Origin: Daucus carota subsp. sativus
Taxonomy: Eukaryota; Streptophyta; Magnoliopsida; Apiales; Apiaceae
Length of the DNA stretch: 64,000 nucleotides
Reading direction: 5' to 3'
Assembly: GCF_001625215.2 (NCBI RefSeq)
Contig: NC_030387.2
Location: 39,703,606 to 39,767,605 of the forward strand
Shown here one piece after another: positions 11,968-24,975 of the stretch (position 1 is its first letter; every line of letters begins with the position of its first letter). The translations under genes were made by a program, and so were the position numbers. The notes beneath the pieces are model-generated. The model was not told where the DNA came from. It saw only the letters and a program-made list of their open reading frames with translations, and did no database searches.

Positions 11968-12269
11968 CCATTCCCTCTAAAAAGGTGTTTGAGGAGGCCT
12001 CTTTATGGATCTTATACTTTATATTCAACACTCCCCCTCACTCCAAATCCCATTATTTGGGTTGAAGAGTGGATCATGGACGCCCATCTTTGGGGTATAA
12101 ATTGCCTTCATGTTCATTTTAAATTGTGAGAATATTGGAGGGTGGCAGGGGCTCGAACTCGAGACCTCCCGCAAACCAGAATTCTGATACCATGTAGAGA
12201 ATCATTCCCTCTAAAATTTTAAGATGTTAGAGGAGGCCTCTTTATAGATCTTATATTTTATATTCAACA
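11968..12269 (-). mobile_element. TRIM (miniature LTR retrotransposon), about 302 bp
   Basis: Two direct repeats of about 63-77 bp face the - strand: 12193-12269, starting TGTTGAATAT and ending TCTCTACA, and 11968-12030. Next to the first is TGGTATCAG (12192-12184), the initiator-Met tRNA primer site. Next to the second is a polypurine tract GGAGTGAGGGGGAG (12044-12031). The interior is only about 160 bp and codes for nothing. The flanking TCGAA/TCGAG may be a 5-bp target duplication. The repeats have diverged, so it is not recent. Confidence 0.7.
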
Positions 12270-12609
12270 TCGAGCATGACAAATGTGGAATTAATTCTGG
12301 TCTGTCGCTCTGAAAAGTGTCACTACATTTTTGACACATAGATTTTCCGAATTTATATTGATTTTGGATAAACATCGGAAAATATGAGTCAATTTCGATG
12401 TGATTAAAATATATTTTTTCCCACGTCCATGATTCACTTTGATAATTGGCATTTTTTTTATATGATCGATGAATGTCGAAATGCAGCTAATCAAAATGGT
12501 TGGCGTGTTAAGGACCCCATGAACGGTGCATACGTGGCAGTCCGCCACATTGTTTTGATGGTTCTAAATTCTACTCTTCTAGATAGGATAGGGGAAGTGG
12601 TTTTGACGG

Positions 12610-13161
12610 GGGTTAATTATCAAGTTGCTCACTGAAGTGGGCTTAATGTATCAAGTTGGTCATTGAACTGAAAACGGTATCAAAATGGTCACTAAAGTCA
12701 CCATAAATATCAAACAAGTACATGGAAATATGAGTTCAAGCGCTAAAAATATTATTTATAGAGTTTTTTACATTATTCTTGAATGTTACCAAAACCAAGT
12801 AAAAGATTATGATTTCTAGTATTTATGATAATATATTTAGATTTTATCAAGTTTATTTATTATTTATTTTTAATTAAAACAAAGAAAATAACTGTATAAT
12901 AAAAATAAATAATAAATAAACTTGATAAAATCTAAATATATTATCATAAATACTAGAAGTCATAACCTTTCAGTTGGTTGTGATAACATTGAAAATGATG
13001 TGTAAAACTCTATAAATAATATTTTTATTACTTGAACTCATATTTTAAGGTACTTGTTTGATATTTATGGTGACTTTAGTGACCATCTTGATATCGTTTT
13101 CAGTTCAGTGACCAACTTGATACATTAAGCCCATTTCACTGACCAACTAGATAATTAACCC
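12610..13161. mobile_element. MULE-type foldback element, 552 bp
   Basis: Almost the whole element is a long inverted repeat. The left arm starts GGGTTAATTATCAAGTTG at 12610 and the right arm ends with the complement (ATAATTAACCC) at 13161; the arms run about 270 bp to a centre near 12890. It is flanked by GTTTTGACGG (12600-12609) and GTTTTGATGG (13162-13171), a 10-bp target duplication with one mismatch, in the Mutator range. It has no coding capacity. Shortly downstream (13180-13230) the left flank (ATAGGATAGGGGAAGTGGTTTTGATGG) is repeated, so the locus had a local duplication too. Confidence 0.85.
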
Positions 13162-13171
13162 GTTTTGATGG

Positions 13172-16100
13172 CTACATGCGATTATAGGATAGGGGAAGTG
13201 GTTTTGATGGCTACATGCAATTACTTATGCGATTACTTGTGTTGTGGCACTGCCAAGAAGCATAGCTCCTATCTTATGTTTACATAAATAAAATTGATAA
13301 ATTTATAGGTTCATATTATAGAAATCCGGATATAAGACTATTTGTTTGATTTACTCGTTTAAATTTATGATATGTAATCAGTAAACTAGTAAAATATTTA
13401 GAAAAAGTAACTAGAATTTAATTAGAGATTTTTAGAACATTTTTGGTATTTTAGAACTTTTAACTAAAAATTATTTAAACATTATATAAATAGAAAATAT
13501 AAAATTATGTAAAAAAAAAAAGCTCAAATTTAATGGAGTATTCCGCTTGACTATAAATATAGTTAACCTCATGATATTGGTTATATTTGTTAAATTTCAC
13601 GTACTGTAATGAATATATAGAATATTCATAATTACTAGAAGTGATATATTTCATTTTTAATAATGTAAAATATTAGTAACAAATTATTTTTGAAATATAC
13701 AATAGTCGACAGACATATCTAATGTCATCGAAGCACGGGGCCTTACAAATCCAAAAAATTTTATATAGTGTCTTATATATCTAATTTAGTCAAATAATTT
13801 TTAATGATCCCGTTGAATATGTTGCTAACAATTTTTTTATTATGGACTAGTCAGATTCTCGAAGAATTTGGTTCATTCTTCGGAGTGTATGTATTACGTA
13901 TTATTAAATTTTGGTTCATTCGTCGGAGTATGTATCAAGGATTATTAAATCGGTTGGACGAAATCGAAGGCATAAATAGTTCATCGGAGCGTGTATTTTG
14001 AATTGTGTTCCAAAGTAATAGTTAACTTTTTGTCATTAATTTGATGTGCAGAAAATGCATATTTTCACATTTTTTTTCAAATTCTTTTTTTTATAGAAAA
14101 ATTATTAAGACCCATATTTTTGTTCAGAAAAAAAAGATAAAATAATATACAAAATATAACTTTTTTTACACCTCAAACGTGTAAAAAATTACAAACAACT
14201 ATTATTTTAGAAAGACATGAATATTATACATTATTAATCGGTTGACTCCCCGAATACGAAATTGAATGCCTGTAAGGTAAATTTAGCTGAGGGTATTTGT
14301 ATATATCAAAAACAAAACCAGGTACTCACCGAATACAAAGATTTCACAATACAATTAACCGGTTTCCGATATTTAAAGCCTTGATATTATGTATATTTGG
14401 CAGGTATACGTCGCTTTTTTTTTGAGAAAGGCAGGTATACGTCGCTTAATTATGAGTTTCTGCAACCAGAAAATCTAGAGAGGAGATCGAGCGAGAGTGA
14501 CGGGAGGGAGATGACGAATAATATCAGGGGCTTTAACGTTGATTCTTTTGCAAGATTATGACATTGATAAATATAAACAAACACATGTCCTTCTCCTACT
14601 CATCTCAGACTATGGAGCCATTTGGTTGAGTTTAAAATAAGTGCTTCTTGCTTAAAATAAAAAAATGAAGTAGAAGTTAGAAGTTAGTTAAGACTTATAA
14701 GTGATTAAAGTATTTGTCAAAAAAGTAGAAGTCATGAAACAAAAGCTAGGAATCGTAGCTTTTTTTAAGTGTTTCTCGACTTTTTACACAAACGGTACGA
14801 ATAAGTGCTTCCAACCTAAAAGTCCACAAGCGGGACTTAAAAGCCCCGCCAAACACCGACTATATTCTATATCAGCATCGGGCTTTAAGTTAGGCACCCC
14901 TGCAAAGTTGATGCATCCACAAGGACCGCAACCAGGCTAGCATATTTGCATTTCTTTTAATGGCAAGGAAGAGCTTCTTGCCCCCCATTAACACCACACA
15001 CGGAAGCTTTTTATTACTCTTCTGAGTCTTCCCTCCCTTCCTATTTACCGGTTCTCTCCGCTAAGGATGCTTATAAAATCAATGGTAACATGTAGAAATA
15101 TAACATAAGGTATGAATCTTCGTATAACACCTTAAAGTAAGTTGAACTGCTTCTCTTATGACATCAGAATCAGGTTTGGTGAAAGTCACAAATTCGACTT
15201 TCCGTCATCCCCAGTATTGTCGTTATTTATTATTGATACAAAGAATTAATTGCTCCAAAGATGGACGTCCGTATACTTCGTTTGATTTTTTAGAATCATT
15301 AGTAGAGAGTTCTTTGAGTATTTTATTATTAGACGTTAGGATTTTATTATTTAAATTTTTGGAGATATTTTAAATGTCCAGAATGTTTTTTAGTTTGATG
15401 GAAAAAAATAATTTGAACTGATTTTTTTTCATAACAACTGTTGTATCTCGAGATACAACACATCTAAAAAAAATAATTCGAAAACTATACAGCGATAGCA
15501 CATACAGAAATATATTGGATACGTTTTCGGCATATCTGAACTCCTAATTACCAAGAATTATGAGAGGTCCATTAAACTAAGTTCACGTTAAACCTAGGAT
15601 GCTATCATCCTCTCATTCGCTTGTAAATATTTTATAAAACAACGCTTCCTGAATTTCTAATTAAAATAAGGTCAAAGGTTCCAAAAGTTTCATGTGTCTA
15701 TATTCTATATATGCTAATGGTCACTGGTCAGGACACCTAATGTTTTTAACCTATTAAAATTAGTTAAAGTGATTAATCCACTACTAATCTAAATTATTAT
15801 ATGACTCTTGCTTACTATATTTAGCCAGTAATCTCAGATCTTGGAGTCTTAGTTATTAATAGAAGCATTTTTAACCTTTTTTACGGTAATGGTCATCACT
15901 TTCATCCATTTAACTGGACCACGTTACTTTATAAAATCAAATGCAATCCGATATGAATCTTAAACGAGGGAGAAAGTATATATAAGAAATCAGCAGTCTC
16001 GATGGTCTTAATAATTGGGATATTTGGCTCAATAAACTATAATTATCTGCTATGGACCAGCTGATTAGTTTTAGAGACAGATGGATTTATGTATGAACAA

Positions 16101-17598
16101 CAATGGGGTTAAGAAATTGGTGGTTAAGAAATTTGATTAAACTCAAGTTCAATTTGATTCTAGTAAGTCAGTTTTGTTTATCGAGTTCGTTTTCGAAATT
16201 CGAGTGACGAAATTTGTTGACAAGTTTATTGAGTTGAGATGAGTTGGGGAGGATTCGACTCCAACTCAATTCGATATTATATTGATTTGAAGTATTTGTG
16301 AATAACTCAAAACTTGACCCGTTCATTAACAAACTTGAATTCGAAATGACAATTTTGATCTATAAGATTATCAAGTTGGCGCAAATAATTAAAAGAAAAA
16401 TTTTAAACTCGAATTCGATAAAACAAAACTCGATCCAATTCATTAAAGCCATGTTCTCATAAAATCTGAACCAAAAACAATTTAAGAGGGAAAATGGGAA
16501 ATTTCATAACACTAGTATATTAATTTTTGTCGCATTCTACTGAAATTTGAAACGAACTTTTTTACTATTTTGAGACGTTAGTCCGGGTTACCTGTTTACA
16601 TGAGCTCCAACTTTTAATTATTTTTGATTTTAAACTGAAAAATATTTATTTATATAATAAATTAGAATCCAATTTGAAATTAGAACTGAATTCGAAATTG
16701 ACTTAGAAGTTGATAGGATAAACTTATTTTATCTCTAAAAATAAAATCAATTTCAACACTAAAATAAATAATTTTTTAAATATTTTTGTTATTTTTATTA
16801 TTCTAATAACTCATAAATCATTTATAATTAAAAATTACTCAAACATCAATTATCATATTAAATTCTTATAAATTATAAATCATAATTTTATGTGTCGGCT
16901 GCTCGAGATTATCCCTCCTCTTATGAAGTTTGCGCTGATCTCAAAAGTTCCCGAGAAAGCAAAGGTGGAATAAGATAATGCTCCCACTACTCATCTTTAT
17001 CAAAAACCTAACAATCCTCATAATGAAGTAAGCTTTACTGTAGCCCTACATTGTACGGACGCACATAAAAATCTATACATAGTAAGCTTTACTTTGTATA
17101 GAAATGTACACTTTAGACCTAAATTTAACTATAATTAGTTAGTTTACTAAGAACGATTGTTTGTTCCTTTTTTATGGATGCATAAATATAGTCACATCAA
17201 TCCGGGGCCGAATCGAGAATGATATCTTCTACGAGAAATATCAAGCAAATTTTAGAATACTCCCTCCGCCCCATTTTATATGACCTCGGAACAGTATCCC
17301 CGTACTCTTTACTAGATCTGTTTGTCGTCCCGGCCTAGAATGTGTTGTTATACTAAAAAGGCTTTACTTTTCCCCCTTCTTATGAGCTTAAACAACCTTT
17401 TGGACAAACTAATAAGCTGTTAATCTCAACAATTATGAACTCTGACGAACCTGAAATACTATTCTACGGTACAGGAACTCGAGAAAATGTACATGCAGTT
17501 CTACATGTCGAATTGTGTATTGATAGTATGACTCAAACTATATGTTTAGCTGAGAATTAAAGCTAAGCCATGCTTCTCGAAAATTGCCTATAATTGGC
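13172..17598. other. Gene-free spacer with MITE-like and low-copy repeat traces
   Basis: About 4.4 kb with no supportable gene. At 13845-13990 a GGTTCATTCKTCGGAGTRTGTAT motif repeats in tandem. At about 14610-14870 a stretch (CCATTTGGTTGAG ... CCGCCAAACACCGACT) resembles hAT-type MITE ends, as does 26136-26960. A single Stowaway end (TACTCCCTCCGCCCC) lies at about 17260. Short frames here have no recognisable domain. Confidence 0.35.
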
Positions 17599-19983
17599 TC
17601 ATAATTTGGCTGAAGTGTCTGATGTAGCATGTTTTACCAGCTCCCTTCTTAATATTTTTCCGGCTTGAGATCTTGGAATAGCATTGATAAACGCTACGCG
17701 TCTGATTTTCTTGTATGGTGACACCTGCAAAACGGAGCATATTTTAGTAACAGAAACAAAAATCACGGTTGTGCAGCGTGCAGGCATAGTGACATCTGGT
17801 GCTCTATATGATCTGCAACATTGTGAAAGCGAAAGAATCCCTCCTTAAGCAGAATATTGTATCTGAATAGAGAGTGTCGCGAAATTTTAAGCATTTGTAC
17901 CTGCTTTGCAACAAAATCCATAATTTGAACCTCGGAGAGATTGCTGCCAGGACTTCTGACTACATAAGCCATAGGAATCTGTCCTGCTTCTTCATCCGGA
18001 TATCTGCTATCGGATAATGCATAATGTTAAAATCAGCAAAAATATAGAGCACCTGATACAAATTAGCGATAGCATCTACTGATATCTAGCACATCAAATT
18101 ATTTTGGCTGAGAAATGATAAAAAGGAACAACTAAAAGAGAGGCATACGGAATGACAGCAGCATCAGCAATGCCAGGAATTGAGTGAAGCACGCGTTCTA
18201 GTTCAGCTGGAGGAACCTGCAATTCACTTTTATGGATCAGATAAGAAAACTTGGTAGTGCTGTGGTGTACTGCAATTCTGCTACGACAAATTAGTTTCGG
18301 GCTTAAGAGCATTTTGGAGTTCATCACCTGGTAGGCCTTATACTTTATCAATTCTTTCAGTCTATCAACAATAAACAAGAACCCTTCTGAGTCGAAATAG
18401 CAGATATCACCAGTCTTTAACCAGCCATCTGAACTAAAGGTCGCAACAGTTGCTTCGTTATCTCCAACGTAGCCTGTAACCACAAATCGTTTTCTCCATT
18501 GTCAAACAGGAATTGGTAAGAACAATTTTCACGAATTCCTGGGAAACAAAAACCAGAAGGCGCACAAATGCCACCTACTAATGCCATTAATAAAATTCTT
18601 GCTTCTCATTGCAGTCGGATAGACTATTGATACATAAAAAACGGGAAAATTTAACCCTAATGCAGCACCTTTCATAACATTGGGCCCTTTTAACCAGAGT
18701 TCCCCTTCTTTTCCCGGTAACAAGGCCTCGCCAGAAGAAGGATCAACTATTTTAGCCTCCATATTTGCAGTCAGGCGCCCTGCAGAACCGTAATGTTTGG
18801 CCTCATCTGGTCCAACCATCGACGTTGCTCCTCCCCCTGTCTCAGTCATACCATATCCCTAATGCAAACAATAACCACAGCAATAACGAACAATCAGTTT
18901 TACATATCTGAGAAATTTGCTACTGCTTTACATTCAAAAATTATCAGTCAGACCCCTGAGTACCTGTAATATATCAATATCAGGGAACCTGGCATTGAAC
19001 TTCTGCGAAATTTCTTTCCCCAGAGCAGCACCACCACATCCCAGCTTTCGTAGTGAACTCAGATCATACTTAGCCACCATATCAGACTTAGCGAGCATCA
19101 CAACAAGAGGCGGTGACACTGGCATATATATAACTTTATACTTCTCAACCGTCTTTAACATCGTCTCAAAATCAAATCTCCCCATCAACACTAAACATTC
19201 TCCTAATGTAAAAGCCCTAAACAACATAAAAAATCCAAATACATGAAACAAAGGCAATGTAAATAAAGACACAGCAGCTGAATTGTCATTGGATGTTAAA
19301 TTATTGTTATGAAAAAATCCACATAGTACGGAAATTAAGTTCCTGTGAGACAGCTCGACTCCTTTGACACGGCCTGTGGTGCCCGAGGAGCAGAGAATTG
19401 CTGCTGAATCAGATTGAGCCGCGGTTACTTGTTGAGGAGTAGAGGAGGTTTTGGAATTGAGCATGGAAATGAACTGAGTCGAGTCGATGAGGACTGTGCC
19501 AAGAGGGAGAGAAGGGATGTGCTTGCAGGTAGATGATGTTGCGAAGGCAACTTTAGGCTTGGTGAGCTGGACAATGTGCTTTAATTCGGAACGTGTTGAC
19601 AGAGGATTAGCGGGAGAGATTGTTATGTTGAGAGAGAGGAGCGAGAAGTAGAGGACGGGGATGTGGAGAGAGGGAGGGGAGAGAATGAGAGCTACATTGT
19701 TTGGGGAGAGAGATGGGAAGCGAGATTGGAGAGAAGCGGAGAGAGAGTGGGATTGATGGAGGAACTGCGAGTAGGAGAGAGGGGTGCCAGTGGCAGCGTC
19801 GATGAGGAAAGGGGAGGTGTCCAGGGAGGAAGCGGTGGGAGTGGAGTTGAGGAGAGAGAGACAATATTGAGTGATCGAGAGAGGGTGTGAGGAGGGAGGG
19901 AGAGGGATTGGTGGTCGAGTGGATTTGAATGTTTTGGTGTTGTGGCAGAAGCCATTGTTGTTGTTATTAGTACTAGATGCCAT
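17599..19983 (-). CDS. 4-coumarate--CoA ligase-like acyl-activating enzyme, peroxisomal type, 550 aa
   Basis: Six exons join in frame: 19983-18964, 18858-18669, 18473-18328, 18216-18149, 18003-17901 and 17724-17599, all GT-AG, giving 1653 nt. The enzyme adenylates a carboxylic acid with ATP and transfers it to CoA. The AMP-binding P-loop motif [15 protein letters not shown] lies at about residues 199-213. GYGMTET opens exon 2, GELWLKG is the box II counterpart, DGWLKTGD follows in exon 3, and the C-terminal GKILRREL carries the catalytic Lys. The end -SAKL* fits a PTS1 variant, so import into peroxisomes is likely, as for the OPCL1/4CLL clade that activates jasmonate precursors. Substrate cannot be read here. 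The first 35 residues are Ser/Asn/Pro-rich and less conserved. Length is normal for the family. Confidence 0.92.
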
Positions 19984-20045
19984 GAAAATGTTTGGTGAGC
20001 TCGAAACTTATTACAGAGTGGAAATGTAAAAGATAAAAGAGAACA

Positions 20046-20220
20046 GAGAGAGAGGGAGGGGGGAGAGAGAGAGAGGGAGGGAGGGAGGGAGGGAGCGAGA
20101 GAGAGAGGGAGGGAGGGGAGAGAGAGAGAGAGAGGGAGGGAGGGAGCGAGAGAGAGAGAGGGAGGGAGGGGAGAGAGAGAGAGAGAGAGGGAGGGAGGGA
20201 GGGAGGGAGGGAGAGAGAGA
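20046..20220. repeat. GA/GGGA microsatellite upstream of the 4CL-like gene
   Basis: About 175 bases of GAGA and GGGA units alternate, starting about 60 bases upstream of the 4CL-like ATG. It is probably in the 5' leader or proximal promoter. It makes long spurious Leu/Ser/Pro frames on the - strand. Confidence 0.9.
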
Positions 20221-21550
20221 TGGTAATAATAATGCAAAGAAAGTTTCACCTTGTCATCCTGTTGAATAGCATTGCACGAGAGAGATGGCGATGATAATGG
20301 AAAGAAAGTTTCACCTAATCATCCTGTTCAATAGCATTGCATGAGATTAATCGTGAGTACATTGTAAGATTCTGGTCTTGACATCCGACTCAACAGTGGC
20401 TAGGACAGGACCAGGACTGAAAAGTACGGGTTCAGAAATTTTTTTCGATCAACATATATAGTAAGCCATGTAAATTATTTAACGGACTCATAAGGTCCTA
20501 TATGAGTCCCAGACTCCAAATAGTTGAATCTTAATTTATTGCGGCTTTAGTGTTTACCTCCTCGAGTACTCATTACTCAATAGGCTAACCGAGTCAAACC
20601 AAGCCGCCTCCTGCGAAATTCACTCCCTCCTCTTCGTGCCTTTGGTCTCTTCCTGCGTAATTCACTCCCTCCTCTTCACGCTTTTGGTCTCTTCATTGAG
20701 CGCCCCCTTGATATCGTCCCCTTGATATCGATATATCTTATAAAGTTTATTTCGTTCCTCCAGAGTCTGGACAATCAAAACCTCGATTTTGCTCATGACC
20801 CTTATGATATTGAAGATTCTGCTTATGACGAAAAATATGTATTCTGCAATCCAGCAATGGCCTCCTATTGGTGTGAGGTCAGTTTCAGAACAAGGACTGT
20901 GTTTTGGTGAATCCGAAGGCCATTTGCATTTAATCTGCAGGACTGTTATGGTTTAACAGCCATCATTTAATGAATCATGGCTTTTAGGTTTCACACGAGG
21001 ACTCCGATGTAACCATAATTCTGTATGATTCCCGTAGGTGTAACCACGAAGTACATCACAGAAAAATAACTTTCCCCAACATTTAAATGTTGGTTGTAAA
21101 GAGCTAGATTGATAGTAAAATAGTTGAGCTATCTGGTAATTGATGCGATACAGTCCAATTTATGCTAGGGAAATTATGTGAGACTCATTTCAGTTCTAAT
21201 TTGAGAAATACTCAACAGAACTACTTGTCCATGATACTTCAAAACTGGAAGTAACACTAAGAACAAGATTTAGCCACAAGTTAGGGTTAAAAGTCCGCAA
21301 CGGGGATGGCCTTGTACACCATAAGTGGTGAAATTATTTTTAGATGTTCAACAGTATTTCTTTAAAACTCTTTGCTGCTTTCATAAACGAAATCAAATAA
21401 TACAATTCAAACAATAATGTAACAATGCACTGATTTACTCATGACCAGATCAGATTCATTCCTGCTGCTTTTAATTGAAAACAATTCACGCTATTTTCTG
21501 AGTGGAAAGCTCCGGAATACATGATGCACAGGAGAAGAAAGCGGCCAAGA
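20221..21550. other. Spacer between the 4CL-like gene and the MPC1 3' end
   Basis: Contains a 42-bp tandem duplication (20610-20651 and 20652-20693; CCTGCG-A/T-AATTCACTCCC...). A short + strand frame at about 20722-20910 (DNQNLDFAHDPYDIEDSAYDEK) is hydrophilic and acidic but has no recognised family or splice partners. The last 300 bases should hold the 3' UTR of MPC1. Confidence 0.35.
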
Positions 21551-23182
21551 TCACTGAGATACAGCCTTGTCGTCCTTCCCTTGCAAGTACCTATTTTACA
21601 AACAACAGCGTGTACAAACATTAAAGTACATGGATAGTGGAAACAAGTCATCAAAATTAGTGTATGCGCAAGGAAAAGTTTACAGCTCAGAACAGAATTA
21701 ACAAAGCCGATTGAACATACTGTACAAACTTATACTTATTATTTAGCAAAAGAAAAAGAGAGAAGAGATAGAAATCCTGTTTTTCGATATGTAGCTATCT
21801 AAGAAGCATGGATATGCGTTCAAATGTGCAATACAGAGATACGCAGAGTCGGCAAATTTAAGAAAATATCGGTTTGTATGTTATTCACTTGACAAATGCA
21901 GCATGAAGTCCCTGTTCTTTTAAGCAACGAGTGGCTGTTGATGGAGACGGGCCAATAGTTGATTGACGATGCCTAGTTATGGACTAATCATTCAATCTAA
22001 TTTGGGGTTTTCAAGCAAGTATAGTCACAGACTTTTCTCCAACACCAATCTCAACCTTTCTTGTTTATTTACAGTTTGTGCCATCTCCTCAGTTCTCACC
22101 CCCTTTCCTACGGCCCGCCGCACCCCTCTGTCCATGTATGCAGACATGCTATCCCTGCTTCTTAGGTAGCTATCAAAAGCTACCTTAAAGTCGCAAGTTA
22201 GCTGACTTCAGCCCAGAATGTACATCAACCAGAGGCCTATAAAATATTATCTCAACCCTCAAGGTTATTGCTTTTCATACTGATACTTCAGGTGACTAGC
22301 CAATTAGAAATTCTTAACAGGTGCAAGTTGGCTTTATTGCAATTATGCTCCGTATATAAGCTAAACAAAATATATATCAAGTCTCTTTGATCTGTTATGT
22401 TCATTCAACGGTGTTCTGCTGAAGAGACTCATATTTTATACATCCTTCTGGAGTTGTTTGTGCGGATAGTCAGAAAGTTGCACCATAATGGTGTAATGGG
22501 TTGGAAATGGTTCAAGGGAATAAGATCTTGGCCCGGCTATGGGGCCTCCGAGAAAGAAGAAACTGATACTGTGTTTGTACAGACATAATCATGAACAACG
22601 AGTAACAGACTGTAGAAGCAAAATGCCCTCACATCTTCCACATAAACAACAGACAAAAAATAAGTAATATCCTTTTATCACTTACCCCTGACTCTTTGCC
22701 CAACGGGAGAACTGGTACAATTGAACAGTCTCATTTGAGGCATGGCATGCAAGAAGTAGATAGTTGCGAGGCTGAACCATCCAAGCAAATCTCATAAATA
22801 ATCCAGAGTATATGCACAGTGCTGCAAAACCAATAAATATATGTATTTAAATTCTCAACCATCACATCAAATATTCGATCTTAAAACAGGCACCACAAAC
22901 CTCCTGTCATGTTGCCTGATATATTTTCAGCTGGCTTCTGCATGTCCACCAGGCCCTTTCAAATTAAATGTACATAATACAATGATACACAGTTATGAGA
23001 ACACAAACATCTTAAAACTTGGAAATATTGGAAACATGGTTGTGCAACAGATGACTGACATAATTTTAGTAATAAGACTAGAAGCATACAGAGATAACAA
23101 ACCCCCAGTTGGCTATAGGACCCCAAAAATGAGTTGTTTTAGGGCCAACTGGACTGTTCAAAAATGCCTTGAAAGAAGCCAT
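21551..23182 (-). CDS. MPC1: Mitochondrial pyruvate carrier subunit 1, 107 aa
   Basis: Four short coding exons, of which only parts appear as open frames, join perfectly: 23182-23090, 22955-22901, 22821-22686 and 21590-21551 (324 nt, GT-AG). The protein reads [20 protein letters not shown] at the start, then [38 protein letters not shown] and [20 protein letters not shown] at the end. This is the MPC1 family: [10 protein letters not shown], the MQKP loop, and the [12 protein letters not shown] membrane helix are its hallmarks, and the length is normal. MPC1 pairs with MPC2 in the mitochondrial inner membrane and imports pyruvate for the TCA cycle. There is no cleavable presequence, as usual. 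An acceptor just upstream of the ATG (TTGTGCAG at about 23205) and a donor at 24825 suggest a long intron in the 5' UTR. Confidence 0.93.
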
Positions 23183-23205
23183 ATGAGTCTGCTCGTCAGA
23201 CTACC

Positions 23206-24975
23206 CTGCACAAAACTGTATTTACAAAGTTAAAAATGAGGTATCTAATCAATCAACTAACTCATTAGATCACATAAACAAAATATCAATAACAGTGCGA
23301 CACCCGATGATATGTACTTTAGACAATTTAAAGATCATATATAAGATAAAAAAGCACATGTGAATTTTTTTTAACTTTGAAGAAGAAAACACATCCACTG
23401 AACACCCAAAAGAGCACAGATAATACATAAATAATGTTAGTATAAATAAAGAAGGATAACCCAAATCACAAAAAGATTTGACTATTGAAAATAAATATTG
23501 CTCTGTGCAAAAAGGCTATTGTCGTATTCCTGTAAGCATTTTGTCAAACAGCTTCAAGACATCAATGCATAGATATTATATTATATACATATATTACACC
23601 ATCAAGATTTACTTTTGACTGAATGCTAACTGAATCACATAATTGGCATATTTAAAAGATCATAAGGAACTGAACAAAACCAAACCCTCAACCCATCCTT
23701 CTGAATAAGATACAAATATGGAAAAAATGAGATGAATGATACAGAAAACACCGTAGGAAGGCGCGACATAAAATATAAAAAGTCTACAAAAAAAAAAAGA
23801 GCGCCAAAGAATAAAATAGAAATTTACCATCCAAGAAAGATAAAACCTTTACATTGTGAAGGACATCAAAAATATACAGGAAATTTTATAAGAATGCTAA
23901 GAGGATTATACTAGTTTAGGACAGAAGCCCCAAAAAATAGAGTGAGCAAAAGAATCACGGGTGAGGTAGGAGTAGTTCACACACGCCAAAAACATAAAAT
24001 GCAAGAGCATGTTTGCATCACCTGTAAGTGCACTGATTCAGCAAGTGAGACTTTGGTTCTAGGTATATTCGTAGGAGTAAAAGGGAACCACATGTCAAAA
24101 CTCAAAAGAGTACGAGGACAACCAAATTAAAAACAGGAAAACAAGAACACAACAGCTCAAAATCCTACCTGGTACAAAACCAGAGTAAAAACGCCAGTTC
24201 AACATAAAATCAACACATATACATATAGAAAAGGTATCAAATTCAAACTTTCTAGCTAAGCAAACTAATTTCAGTAAAAACAAGAAACTAAACACCTATA
24301 ACAAGTGTATATATAAATTCATATATGTATATAATTAGAAAGTTACCTTGGTGATATACGGTTAGCGGGAAAAGAAAGAATCAATGCATCAATTGGGTTT
24401 CGGATAACATTCAAATACTAGTATAAAGCCGAGAATTTGAAATGGCACCTCAAATCATGTCATTTGAAATCCAAAATATGAAATAAAATACGTGTTCTCA
24501 AACGCGATCGTAGATAATTCAACTATACATATTCCCAAAACTAAAGACCTTATCTAAACACTTGCGAGTGACACCTGCAATTTCGGGTTTTTACAACAAT
24601 TCAACTAGTTATATCGTGTTCGAAAACAATAGTTCCATGCTATTACATCAACATCAGCAACAAATACTAGGTCAATTATCAAACAGAAGCATGTAATCAC
24701 TCGAAACCAATTCAAAAGCATCATTATAATTACATAACACAATCATTATCAATTGCAAGATACACAATTAGAATTAACCTAATACATATATGCATATATG
24801 TATGTATATGAGTTAGGGTTCTTACAGTAGTACGAGAATTTTGGTCTGGATCGTAGACAAGTCACAAGAGGAACAGATGAATTAAAAATAAAAAACTGCG
24901 TCGTATAAGATGATTGATGTCTCGGGTAGGGGTTTGGTTAGGTGCGGAGAAGACCACTGCCGTAGAGTGAGACGT
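23206..24975 (-). other. MPC1: Probable 5' UTR intron and leader exon of MPC1
   Basis: A good donor (ACT|GTAAGAACC, GT at 24825-24824) and the acceptor just before the MPC1 start codon would define an intron of about 1.6 kb, with a leader exon about 24826-24970. No other gene is supportable in this stretch. This is inferred from splice motifs and spacing only. Confidence 0.4.

Noticed and set aside
19663-20249. Long Ser/Leu/Pro- or Glu/Arg/Gly-rich frames around the 4CL-like start
   Set aside because: Produced by GA/CT repeats and by other frames of the 4CL-like first exon.
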